Shown here one piece after another: positions 1 through 5,774 of a stretch of 6,426 bases of DNA. A program made the position numbers and the translations under genes. The notes beneath the pieces were generated by a model that worked only from the letters and a program-made list of their open reading frames with translations, was not told the origin of the DNA and did not search any database. Numbering within the stretch: position 1 is the first letter of the stretch; each line of letters begins with the position of its first letter. The stretch is from the NCBI GenBank assembly GCA_022837185.1, contig JALHJD010000198.1:1-6426 (forward strand), read 5' to 3'. The stretch comes from Desulfobacteraceae bacterium (GTDB lineage: Bacteria; Desulfobacterota; Desulfobulbia; Desulfobulbales; Desulfobulbaceae).

Positions 1-65
1 GCTTTGTTTGTATCAACTGCGGCCGGAGGACTTACCCTGGTTGAACGTCCCGGTCGAGATGGGCA

Positions 66-84
66 GGCGGCGAGGGTTGCCGCC
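66..84 (-). other. Small GC hairpin after operon B
   Basis: GGCGGC (66-71) pairs with GCCGCC (79-84) around a 7-base loop, 30 bp past the last stop codon of operon B. There is no T run, so it is at best a 3' stabilising structure. Apart from this I see nothing in positions 1-113. Confidence 0.25.
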
Positions 85-113
85 GGAGCCGTTTGTTTAT
101 CGGTCCGCCGGCA

Positions 114-557
114 TCAGTGGCCGCCCGTCGTCAGCAGTCCGCTTGCCGCCAGGGTGAGAATGAGCACCTCGGCAACGGCCATGATGGCGTAGGCCTTGTC
201 GCCGCGCTTGAACAATCCGGGGACAATGGCGATATAACAGAGAATGGTTACGCCGGAAAGTATCGCTATGGGTATGAAATTAACGAAATCCCCCCGGTTG
301 ATCAGCCCCAGCCAGCTCCAGCCGGTGGGCAGATTGTCCAGTTGAAGAAAATTGGTATTGATGGCCACCAGGTAGGAATGGACATCCTGATTCCAGTATG
401 CGGCGATCTCGTTGAGGGGGACGGCCGGTTTCATGATCCCGAAAACGTACAGGGCAAAGGTGACAAACAGCAGCACCAGGCCCAGATACATGCCTTTTTC
501 GAGAATTTTTGCATACAATACCTGTTCGGGGGTGGCGGTCGGCTTCATTTCACTCAT
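114..557 (-). CDS. Three-helix membrane protein, DUF1634-like partner of TSUP permease
   Basis: This 147-aa protein has a short polar N-terminus, a first helix (about 21-42), a long outside-type loop rich in aromatics (43-90), and two further helices (about 92-115 and 121-143) separated by a tight KRGDKAY turn. The layout (one helix, a loop, then a helical pair with a basic turn) resembles DUF1634 proteins, which are commonly encoded beside TauE/SafE permeases; I make this link from architecture and neighbourhood, not from a search. It follows the TSUP gene in the same direction after 105 bp with no terminator seen, and has its own strong ribosome site GAGGAGG 8 nt before ATG. It is probably an accessory subunit. 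No T-rich terminator follows; only a small GC hairpin at 66-84. Confidence 0.85.
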   Translation of the reverse strand: MSEMKPTATPEQVLYAKILEKGMYLGLVLLFVTFALYVFGIMKPAVPLNEIAAYWNQDVHSYLVAINTNFLQLDNLPTGWSWLGLINRGDFVNFIPIAILSGVTILCYIAIVPGLFKRGDKAYAIMAVAEVLILTLAASGLLTTGGH

Positions 558-662
558 TACTGTATCCTCCTCTTGATCCTGAACTGAACGAATCCATCGA
601 TCAGATCAAAATGTATCTTCAACGTTGAGCCACAGACGGCAGCGGGGTGCGCGAACAGCGCC

Positions 663-1631
663 TCAGCCGATGCCAAGTCCCTTGAGCAGCGCCTTCAATC
701 CCGCAAAGAGCAGGATGGCGATGACCATCCAGCGAATGAAAGTCGGTTTGGCCACCTTCAGAATACGCACCCCGACTATGGAGCCCAGCATGATGCCGAT
801 CAGGGAGGGTACGACCATCATCGGGATGACGCATCCCTGGTTCAGATAAATCCAGGCCGCCGAGGTATCGGTGATCGAGAGCAGAAATTTGCTGGTCGCG
901 ACACTGATCTTCAGGGGGGCCCCCATCATGAGATTGAGAACCGGGACATTGGCCCATCCGGCGCCGAGACCGAACATGCCCGCCATGAAGCCGATGATGA
1001 TAAAGGTAAACAGGCCGAGGGGGGTGCGGTGGACCTGCCAGTCAATATTTTTTCTGCTGCTGGCCTCATAGTAGACACCGCAGATGCGCAGGGCCGAAGA
1101 CAGGGCATCAGGCTTCTGCACATCGGGAAATTCGGATTTTTTGGCGGTGAACATAATCACAACTATGCCGAGAATGGTCGCCCCGAGGAGAATCTGCACG
1201 ATATTGGTCGGCAGAGCCAGTCCCACCATCGCGCCGACAATGGCCATGGTCGAGGCAATGAGGGCGACAGGAATGGCCAGGCGAAGGCTGGCCATGTTCA
1301 TTTTCAACAGGCCGGGTCCTGCGGCCAGGGCTCCGGACAAGGCGACAAGCAGGCCGGTTCCGCGGACAAAATCAAGATGAAAGGGAAAGAAGCCGCTGAT
1401 GATCGGAACATACAGGACGCCGCCGCCGACGCCGCCGAGAACGGCGACGATTCCCATGATAAAAGTTACCACAAACAAGATCACCGGCCACATCCACCAG
1501 GCGGTCCCGTCGTCGACGGGGACCGGCGAGGCAGCTGTCACCTCGCTGGCCAGGGTTAGCTCCGGCATAAGAGCAAATATACCCAGAATAAGGGCTATTC
1601 CTCCTGTTATGCCCAACATGTTGCGTGCCAT
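663..1631 (-). CDS. TSUP (TauE/SafE) family permease
   Basis: This is the second TSUP carrier in the window, with 322 residues. A hydrophobic N-terminal segment (about 6-27, ending LTLAS) resembles a signal peptide or an extra helix, followed by a short polar stretch (29-44). The first TSUP half contains GGVGGGVLYVP (66-76) and the second FGLGAGWANVP (220-230) followed by VATSKFLL, the paired glycine-rich helix hairpins characteristic of the family. A cytoplasmic linker of about 40 residues (164-204) joins the halves. It shares family architecture with the operon A permease but lacks the exported beta domain and the C-terminal extra helix, so the two are not recent duplicates. A strong GGAGGG ribosome site lies 5 nt before ATG 1631. 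The next gene follows after 105 bp and probably encodes its partner. Sulfite or a related anion is the likely, unproven, substrate. Confidence 0.93.
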   Translation of the reverse strand: MARNMLGITGGIALILGIFALMPELTLASEVTAASPVPVDDGTAWWMWPVILFVVTFIMGIVAVLGGVGGGVLYVPIISGFFPFHLDFVRGTGLLVALSGALAAGPGLLKMNMASLRLAIPVALIASTMAIVGAMVGLALPTNIVQILLGATILGIVVIMFTAKKSEFPDVQKPDALSSALRICGVYYEASSRKNIDWQVHRTPLGLFTFIIIGFMAGMFGLGAGWANVPVLNLMMGAPLKISVATSKFLLSITDTSAAWIYLNQGCVIPMMVVPSLIGIMLGSIVGVRILKVAKPTFIRWMVIAILLFAGLKALLKGLGIG

Positions 1632-1767
1632 TATTTCCCTCCTGTTTGGTAATTAATGATGCAAGGCCGGAACAATGCAGAGCCCTCCGTTCTCTCGCGG
1701 TCAGGGAAACCTCTTCAGGTTGTCTCAACCCTCTATGCAGTGAGATAATGCGAACGGCCCGGTCCAT

Positions 1768-1782
1768 GCAAGGATATTCCCT
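1768..1782 (-). promoter_or_regulatory. Weak sigma-54-like box before operon B
   Basis: On the minus strand AGGGAAT-ATCC-TTGCA has the obligatory GG-N10-GC spacing and a perfect -12 half (TTGCA), but the -24 half matches TGGCACG only at GG and A. If used, transcription would start near 1757, leaving a leader of about 125 nt and placing the palindrome near -195, close to the -186 of the distal operon A site. No better sigma-54 or sigma-70 box was found in this gap. Confidence 0.3.
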
Positions 1783-1944
1783 TCACCCCCTTTGCAAAGA
1801 CCTTCTGCGCGAATCAGACACTTCCGGTCAACCCCATTTCGGCCTGGAAAATTGTCGTTATGCTTAATTCTCCCGGTGGTATAATGTCAAGAAAAATATT
1901 GGCTTTGCGAACGATAACTGTTTGTAATAATGACGAAATAGCGT

Positions 1945-1959
1945 GTTACAAACTGCAAC
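1945..1959. promoter_or_regulatory. Third copy of the GTTGC-N5-GCAAC palindrome, upstream of operon B
   Basis: GTTACAAACTGCAAC, flanked by T and A to give TGTTAC...GCAACA (1944-1960), keeps the length, N5 spacing and outer bases of the two operon A sites, with one arm base changed. It lies 314 bp upstream of the operon B start codon. This suggests that the same regulator controls both operons. Further half-sites (GTTAC 2018-2022, GCAAC 2031-2035, GTTGC 2042-2046) lie upstream but with other spacings. Confidence 0.5.
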
Positions 1960-2035
1960 ACCACTTGAATGGGATCAATATGCCTTTGATTATGCGGACA
2001 ATTCCCTGTTTCAATTTGTTACACAGGGCCGCAAC

Positions 2036-2064
2036 AAAAAAGTTGCGAAAGGGGTCAGCCCTTT
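2036..2064 (-). terminator. Possible intrinsic terminator of operon A
   Basis: On the minus strand AAAGGG-CTGAC-CCCTTT (2064-2048) forms a 6-bp hairpin. Six bases later comes a run of six Ts (2041-2036). That gap is longer than in a textbook terminator, so efficiency is uncertain. It is about 90 nt past the stop of the stress-protein gene and precedes the promoter region of operon B. Confidence 0.35.
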
Positions 2065-2097
2065 GATCAGGGGGGATCCGTGGGAGGAGAGACCTTC

Positions 2098-2140
2098 CCG
2101 GACGCCTGAATCGCACGGCGGGGCGGTGCCAGGCGTCCGG
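2098..2140 (-). terminator. Stem-loop just after operon A
   Basis: CCGGACGCCTG (2098-2108) is perfectly complementary to CAGGCGTCCGG (2130-2140), an 11-bp GC-rich stem enclosing 21 nt. Inside the loop GCAC and GTGC can pair further. It starts 12 nt past the stop of the stress-protein gene. There is no run of Ts after it on the minus strand, so it may protect the 3' end of the mRNA or act with another factor rather than terminate by itself. Confidence 0.5.
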
Positions 2141-2151
2141 AAATATCTGAT

Positions 2152-3003
2152 TTAATGGATGATGAGCACCGGGCAGGAGGCGTAGCCGATGGTCCGTTCG
2201 GTTACGCTGCCCATCAGCAGACGGCTCAGACCCTTGCGGCCGTGCGTGCCCATAATGATCAATGAGGCGCCGATCTCCCGGGCCAGCCCGGTAATCTGTT
2301 CATGGGGCTGCCCTTCCCGGACGAAGGTTTCAACCCGGACGCCCTGCTCTTCACCCTGGTGCAGCACGTCCTGCAGATGGTCGCGGGACCGTTCCACCAG
2401 CGTCTGGATATGCTCGGGCGCCAGGGCGATCATTTCTTCACTGGTGTGGACAACCGAAACCGCAGCCAATCCCACGTCATGCTCTTTGGCCACGGCAAGG
2501 GCGTGGGCCAGCGCCGCGGCACTGTTCGGCGACCCGTCGGTTGCCACCAGGAGACGGTTCCAGTCAAGCTTCACCCCCTCCGGGACAACGATGACGTTCC
2601 TGTCCGTATGCCCTATCACCCTGGCGGTGACCCCGCCCATCAGTTCCCGTTCCAGATGACTGAGGCCGCTGCGGCCCATGACGATCAGATCGCAGTTCTC
2701 TTCATCCGCTACGTGGACAATCCGTTCAAAGGGTTCACCCTGCTCAAGGTTGGTGAAGACATGAACGTCGAGATCCCCAGCCAGGGATTTGGCCTCGGCC
2801 AGAAGCTTCCGGCCCGGTCCTTCAATGGTTTCCTTGATTCTGCTGACGCCGAACAGATCGAGATCACCGTCATAAACCGGCACAACCGCGAGGACCTTGA
2901 TCCAGCTCTTTTCCTTCCGGGCGATATCGGCACCGACGGCGAGGGCGCTGCGGGCCGATGCCGATCCGTCATACGCCACCAGAATTTTCCGGTAATTAGC
3001 CAT
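2152..3003 (-). CDS. Tandem-domain universal stress protein (UspA family)
   Basis: This cytoplasmic 283-aa protein contains two complete Usp domains, beginning KILVAYDGS (6-14) and RLLVATDGS (150-158). The second carries the full ATP-binding loop G252-x2-G255-x9-G265-S266 (MGTHGRKGLSRLLMGS). The first has G110-x2-G113-x9-G123 but Gly instead of Ser/Thr at 124, so its nucleotide binding may differ. Such fused Usp pairs often bind ATP or AMP and modulate partner proteins under stress or starvation. ATG at 3003 overlaps the end of the TSUP permease gene by 8 bp, and a GGAAG ribosome site lies inside the permease's last codons, so the two are co-translated. Its place immediately after the permease suggests it regulates or reports on transport; that is inference. 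Hairpins follow the stop codon. Confidence 0.95.
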   Translation of the reverse strand: MANYRKILVAYDGSASARSALAVGADIARKEKSWIKVLAVVPVYDGDLDLFGVSRIKETIEGPGRKLLAEAKSLAGDLDVHVFTNLEQGEPFERIVHVADEENCDLIVMGRSGLSHLERELMGGVTARVIGHTDRNVIVVPEGVKLDWNRLLVATDGSPNSAAALAHALAVAKEHDVGLAAVSVVHTSEEMIALAPEHIQTLVERSRDHLQDVLHQGEEQGVRVETFVREGQPHEQITGLAREIGASLIIMGTHGRKGLSRLLMGSVTERTIGYASCPVLIIH

Positions 3004-4339
3004 GACTTACTTCCGCCTCCAGGGACTTGACACGCTCCTCGGCCCGGGCATCGACCATGCCCTTGATCATGGCGGCGGCAATGATGACGGTGGCAAAGCC
3101 GAGGGCGGCAATCAGGGACCAGAAACTGACGCCTTCCAGCAGCGAAGCCATTTGCGGCTCGAGCTGCCCGCGCAGGCCGAGGTCGGCCAGGTAGCCGGGA
3201 ATCTTGGCGCCGCGGGACACGGCAACAATGACCATGACCGAGGCCATGACAATCTTGATCATATGATCCTTGACATAGGTTGTACCCAGAGCGCCGAGCT
3301 GCACCCCGACGAGCGAGCCGGCCAGGATGAGCAGGGTCAGCCGGATGTCGATGAGTCCCGACATGCCCCATTGAAAAGATCCCCAGGCTCCCATGATGAA
3401 CGCGATGACCAGTTCGGTTGCACTGGCGACCATGGCCGAGGCTCCGACGATGTAGATCATGCCCGGAACCCCTATGAAGCCGCCGACCGCAATGGTTGCC
3501 GCCAGCATGCCGGTCATCAGGCCGACCGGAATGGTCACCCAGGCCGAGATCCGCACCTTGGCAACCTTGAACTCCATCATCGGCGGCAGATTGATTTTCA
3601 TTAATGCCTGCGCCAGCTTGGGTGTCTGGGGGTCACCGCCGCCCTTCGAAAGCTTATAGGCGTCATAGAACACATAGGCCCCGACCAGGAGCAGGACGAG
3701 GACAAAAACCACGCTGACATACAGGTTCGAGCCGGCATTGCCCCATTGGCTCAGAATATACTTCTGGATGCGGATGCCGATCTGGACCCCGATGATCGCG
3801 GTGACGGCCATGACCAGGCCCAGCTTGATGTCTGCCTGGCCGTATTTGTAGCGCTTGTAGGCCCCGACCATGGCCTTGGGAAACTTGTGGCACATGTTGC
3901 TGGCAACGGCTATGGCGCCGGGAACACCGAGGGACATCATGGCCGGGGTCAGGACAAAGGCACCGCCCGAACCGATGAAACCGCTCAGCAGTCCGCCGAT
4001 CAGGCCGATCAGCAGCAAAGCCGCGACCCTGCCCGGAGTCATGTCCAGGAACATGATGGACACATCCTTGATTATCCCCTCCCCGGCATGCTTGTCAAGG
4101 GAGACCATGACCTTTTTGTCCAGGGTTATGTCACCGGCGGTCATCCCTTCGCCGAGGGTCAGGGTCAGGGCGGTTTCCGTTTCCCCGTTGATGAAGGTCG
4201 CTGTCCGGGACGGAGCGTCAACCGCGACAAACACCCCTTTCATCATGTCTTTGGGCGGTCCGTCCCCACCGGCGCCCATGACCGGGGCAGAAGGCATGAT
4301 CAACAGAATTCCGAACAGCAGAAAAAGTAATCTTTTCAT
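2996..4339 (-). CDS. TSUP (TauE/SafE) family permease with exported N-terminal domain
   Basis: TSUP proteins are inner-membrane carriers for sulfite, sulfonates and other small anions. This 447-aa member begins with a signal peptide (KR, then hydrophobic 4-16, likely cut near VMGA at 20-23). A small beta-rich extracytoplasmic domain follows at about 24-97, and then the permease. The two inverted TSUP halves are visible: GFIGSGGAFVLTP (120-132) then a helix bearing NMCHKFPK, and TIAVGGFIGVPG (282-293). A cytoplasmic-looking linker (228-262) separates the halves. After the usual core there is an extra helix (405-425) and a charged tail (426-447). Typical TSUP proteins have about 250 residues, so both ends are extensions. 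AAGGAG lies 9 nt before ATG. The gene overlaps the following stress-protein gene by 8 bp, indicating translational coupling. Substrate unknown; sulfite or another sulfur anion is the family-based guess. Confidence 0.92.
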   Translation of the reverse strand: MKRLLFLLFGILLIMPSAPVMGAGGDGPPKDMMKGVFVAVDAPSRTATFINGETETALTLTLGEGMTAGDITLDKKVMVSLDKHAGEGIIKDVSIMFLDMTPGRVAALLLIGLIGGLLSGFIGSGGAFVLTPAMMSLGVPGAIAVASNMCHKFPKAMVGAYKRYKYGQADIKLGLVMAVTAIIGVQIGIRIQKYILSQWGNAGSNLYVSVVFVLVLLLVGAYVFYDAYKLSKGGGDPQTPKLAQALMKINLPPMMEFKVAKVRISAWVTIPVGLMTGMLAATIAVGGFIGVPGMIYIVGASAMVASATELVIAFIMGAWGSFQWGMSGLIDIRLTLLILAGSLVGVQLGALGTTYVKDHMIKIVMASVMVIVAVSRGAKIPGYLADLGLRGQLEPQMASLLEGVSFWSLIAALGFATVIIAAAMIKGMVDARAEERVKSLEAEVSHG

Positions 4340-4387
4340 TGGTTGTTTCTCCTTAAATTATGGCAATCGTCTCAAAGACTGTATGGA

Positions 4388-4732
4388 TCAGTGCTTCCTG
4401 GCTTCAATTCCCATGACGCTCAGAAAGTTGCTGGCAAAGGCACCGTGAATGAAAGAAAACACCATCGCCGTGCCCAGGGGCCAGAAGGTGTAGGGTCCTC
4501 CCTTGGTGAAAACGTCCATTATCCACCCCTGATTCATCATCAGACCGACATAGAGGAACACCGACAGGGCGCCGAAGACGACCATTCCCAGAACAGGCTT
4601 TTTCTTCTGCACCCGCGGCTGGACCGCCTGTTTCGTTTCCGAGGCAGCCATTATGGTTCGCGCATCCTCGTGTTCTCCGGCCTGGGCATACGCCGCCGCC
4701 GTCATGTCCTTGTCAAATTCGTTCAATTCCAT
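4388..4732 (-). CDS. Small two-helix membrane protein with N-terminal AAAxA-GEHE tag
   Basis: I do not recognise this 114-aa protein as a named family. Residues 1-30 form a polar, helix-prone segment containing MTAAAYAQAGEHEDA (10-24), which matches 10 of 15 residues in the preceding gene's product. A basic stretch VQKKK (41-45) precedes a first membrane helix (about 46-66). A loop with GWIMDVFTKGGPYTFWP leads to a second helix (about 82-104), and the tail is ARKH. By the positive-inside rule both ends are probably cytoplasmic, placing the tag where the soluble Usp-like protein could meet it. A strong ribosome site GAGGAG lies 6 nt before ATG. It sits 48 bp upstream of the TSUP permease, so a role as accessory subunit of that transporter is likely but inferred. 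Confidence 0.88.
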   Translation of the reverse strand: MELNEFDKDMTAAAYAQAGEHEDARTIMAASETKQAVQPRVQKKKPVLGMVVFGALSVFLYVGLMMNQGWIMDVFTKGGPYTFWPLGTAMVFSFIHGAFASNFLSVMGIEARKH

Positions 4733-4804
4733 CGTCTACTCCTCGCTTCAATGTTTGGTATGTTGGCTTTTCTGCCCGCAGAGATTTCCCACCGGCGTCC
4801 GGGC

Positions 4805-4825
4805 AAAAACCCGTCCCCGGGGCGG
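4805..4825 (-). terminator. Weak terminator-like hairpin inside operon A
   Basis: On the minus strand CCGCCCCGGGGACGG (4825-4811) can fold into a short GC stem with one A-C mismatch. It is followed by G and five Ts (4809-4805). It lies 27 nt after the stop of the 167-aa gene in the 119-bp gap before the 114-aa gene. It could cut expression of the downstream membrane genes relative to the first gene. The stem is imperfect and its loop very tight, so this is tentative. Confidence 0.3.
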
Positions 4826-4851
4826 CTTTTCCTTATGCGGGGCAAGACTTT

Positions 4852-5355
4852 TCAGGATTCGAAGAAAATCACCGGACAATTGAACAGTCGGCCCATCGCT
4901 GCCGTAAAGCTGTCCCTGTCCCTCTTGTTTCCTTCACAGACCGGTATGATGACCGCCAGGATGTCCCGCCGGTTGCGGGCAATTGTACGCAGCTCCTCTT
5001 CCAGGGACGATTCCTTGATGGCGAAATCATAGGAAATACCCAGGGGACCCAATGTTGATTTCAGGGCCTGAAGCCTTCGCGTTCCGGCCTCAAAGAATTC
5101 CCGCGGGGAAGATTCGATGATGCCGGCCGGGATGATCTGAAAAACCTCCAGGGAACTGCCCAGCCTTTTGCACAGGTTCAGGGCGTGATCGAGGACCTTG
5201 CCCGTGACAACGGGGCAGTCCGTGCTCAACAGGACTTTCCTGTGCGCGGTTTTGCCCGACTTGAGCAGACTTCCCGCGTATTCATGCTCTCCGGACTCGG
5301 CAAAAGCGGCCGCGACCATTGCTTCTTCGATTTTCTTAAAAATGTTGCTCATCAT
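4852..5355 (-). CDS. Usp-fold protein with N-terminal AAAxA-GEHE tag
   Basis: This 167-residue soluble protein opens operon A. Residues 39-166 look like a single UspA-type alpha/beta domain: a first strand KVLLSTDCP followed by a long helix, a strand LEVFQIIP, a late strand ILAVIIPV, and the terminal CPVIFF strand typical of Usp proteins. The Asp of the nucleotide-binding first strand is retained (Asp46), but the G-x2-G-x9-G-[ST] ATP loop is absent, so ATP binding is doubtful and it may be a sensing or scaffolding member. Residues 13-27 (MVAAAFAESGEHEYA) closely match residues 10-24 of the next gene's product. Two ATGs stand side by side; GGA/GGAAG sequences lie just upstream, so either could serve (5355 or 5352). 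It is transcribed from the sigma-54 promoter about 95 nt away. Function inferred only. Confidence 0.85.
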   Translation of the reverse strand: MMSNIFKKIEEAMVAAAFAESGEHEYAGSLLKSGKTAHRKVLLSTDCPVVTGKVLDHALNLCKRLGSSLEVFQIIPAGIIESSPREFFEAGTRRLQALKSTLGPLGISYDFAIKESSLEEELRTIARNRRDILAVIIPVCEGNKRDRDSFTAAMGRLFNCPVIFFES

Positions 5356-5410
5356 CTTCCGTCCGGGAATTTTCCCTCATACATGCCGATTGTTTTTCCC
5401 CTCTCCACTC

Positions 5411-5461
5411 CTTTGCATGGCCTGTGCGTATTGCTTCCAGCGCCTTCCTGCCCATGCAAAG
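5411..5461. repeat. 10-bp perfect inverted repeat flanking the operon A start point
   Basis: CTTTGCATGG at 5411-5420 is exactly complementary to CCATGCAAAG at 5452-5461, with 31 bp between. One arm lies between the -12 element and the predicted start, the other about 30-40 nt into the leader, so the pair is split across the start point and is more likely a DNA site than an RNA hairpin. The core TTGCATGG occurs again on the minus strand at 1764-1771, upstream of operon B. Confidence 0.45.
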
Positions 5462-5475
5462 CAACCAGCGTGCCA
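5461..5475 (-). promoter_or_regulatory. Sigma-54 (RpoN) promoter of operon A
   Basis: Read on the minus strand this is TGGCACG-CTGG-TTGC followed by T, which matches the -24/-12 consensus TGGCACG-N4-TTGCW at every fixed position with correct GG-N10-GC spacing. The predicted start point is near 5450, giving a leader of about 95 nt before the 167-aa gene. The location in an intergenic gap, the correct orientation, and the two dyads upstream support a real promoter. Transcription would then require an ATP-hydrolysing enhancer-binding activator. Confidence 0.85.
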
Positions 5476-5541
5476 GAAACCGGACCGACATATCACTAAT
5501 ATTTTCAGTTAGTTATGCGTTGACGGCCACCGGGCCCCATT

Positions 5542-5556
5542 GTTGCCGAATGCAAC
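5542..5556. promoter_or_regulatory. Proximal palindromic activator site (UAS 1) of operon A
   Basis: GTTGCCGAATGCAAC, extendable to a 6-bp arm on each side (TGTTGC...GCAACA, 5541-5557). The centre is about 99 bp upstream of the predicted start point and 87 bp from the distal site, roughly eight helical turns. The repeated form and its position upstream of a sigma-54 promoter point to a dimeric activator. The regulator gene is not in this window. Confidence 0.6.
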
Positions 5557-5628
5557 AGGAAAAATCGGCATCAGAATTTATGTCGATTAATCAGTCATTT
5601 AAAACACTGTTGCCGAGGCGCAATACAC

Positions 5629-5643
5629 GTTGCAAATTGCAAC
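5629..5643. promoter_or_regulatory. Distal palindromic activator site (UAS 2) of operon A
   Basis: GTTGCAAATTGCAAC is a perfect dyad, with 7-bp arms around one central A. Its centre lies about 186 bp upstream of the predicted sigma-54 start point. It shares the GTTGC-N5-GCAAC frame and spacing with 5542-5556. Paired dyads 80-200 bp upstream are the usual layout for enhancer-binding proteins acting with sigma-54. A degenerate relative with N6 spacing, GTTGC-CGAGGC-GCAAT, lies next to it at 5609-5624. Confidence 0.6.
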
Positions 5644-5774
5644 AACTCGTCGTCGGTACAGAACGGACAATTGAGCCGGGGGGGGGGGAGGTGCGGCGCC
5701 GGGCCCAGGGCGGGAAAAGGAGGGAAAAAGACGGGCGAGAAACGCAGGGAGACGGGGTGTCGGTGTGATCTTTT

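Larger units (their letters stand above)
1632..2151. other. Intergenic region between operons A and B
   Basis: This 520-bp stretch contains no gene I can support: the plus-strand frames at 1860-2066 and 1943-2155 lack ribosome sites, run across the regulatory repeats and resemble nothing. It holds the two operon A stem-loops, a cluster of GTTAC/GCAAC/GTTGC half-sites (2018-2046), the palindrome at 1945-1959, a weak sigma-54-like box near 1768-1782, the perfect palindrome CTTTGCAAAG (1790-1799), and the leader of operon B. Confidence 0.7.
5356..5774. other. Regulatory intergenic region between lon and operon A
   Basis: This 419-bp gap has no convincing gene; open frames here lack ribosome sites and family resemblance. 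From the lon side it holds a strongly purine-biased plus strand with an 11-G run (5678-5688), then an AT-richer block with two GTTGC-N5-GCAAC palindromes, then a sigma-54 promoter and a leader of about 95 nt. Between the palindromes and the promoter there are AT-rich stretches with loose matches to the IHF consensus (5497-5509, 11 of 13 positions; 5589-5601, 12 of 13). IHF bending is common at sigma-54 promoters, but these matches alone are weak. Confidence 0.7.

Noticed and set aside
112..114. ATG overlapping the stop of the 147-aa gene
   Set aside because: The frame closes after five codons (M-P-A-D-R).
1880..1885. Plus-strand TATAAT as a sigma-70 -10 box
   Set aside because: No -35 box at 16-18 bp spacing and no plus-strand gene downstream.
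1862..1890. Minus-strand TTGACA (1885-1890) as -35 box for operon B
   Set aside because: At 17-bp spacing the -10 would be TTAAGC, which matches TATAAT poorly.
1860..2066. Plus-strand open frame of 68 codons in the A-B gap
   Set aside because: No ribosome site, low-complexity composition unlike the neighbours, runs across the palindrome and half-sites, and no family resemblance.
2302..3030. Long plus-strand open frame opposite the tandem Usp gene
   Set aside because: Antisense shadow of a clear two-domain Usp gene in high-GC coding DNA; no motif or ribosome site.
5497..5509. IHF site between activator sites and promoter
   Set aside because: Only 11 of 13 positions match a loose consensus in AT-rich DNA; not strong enough for a separate feature.
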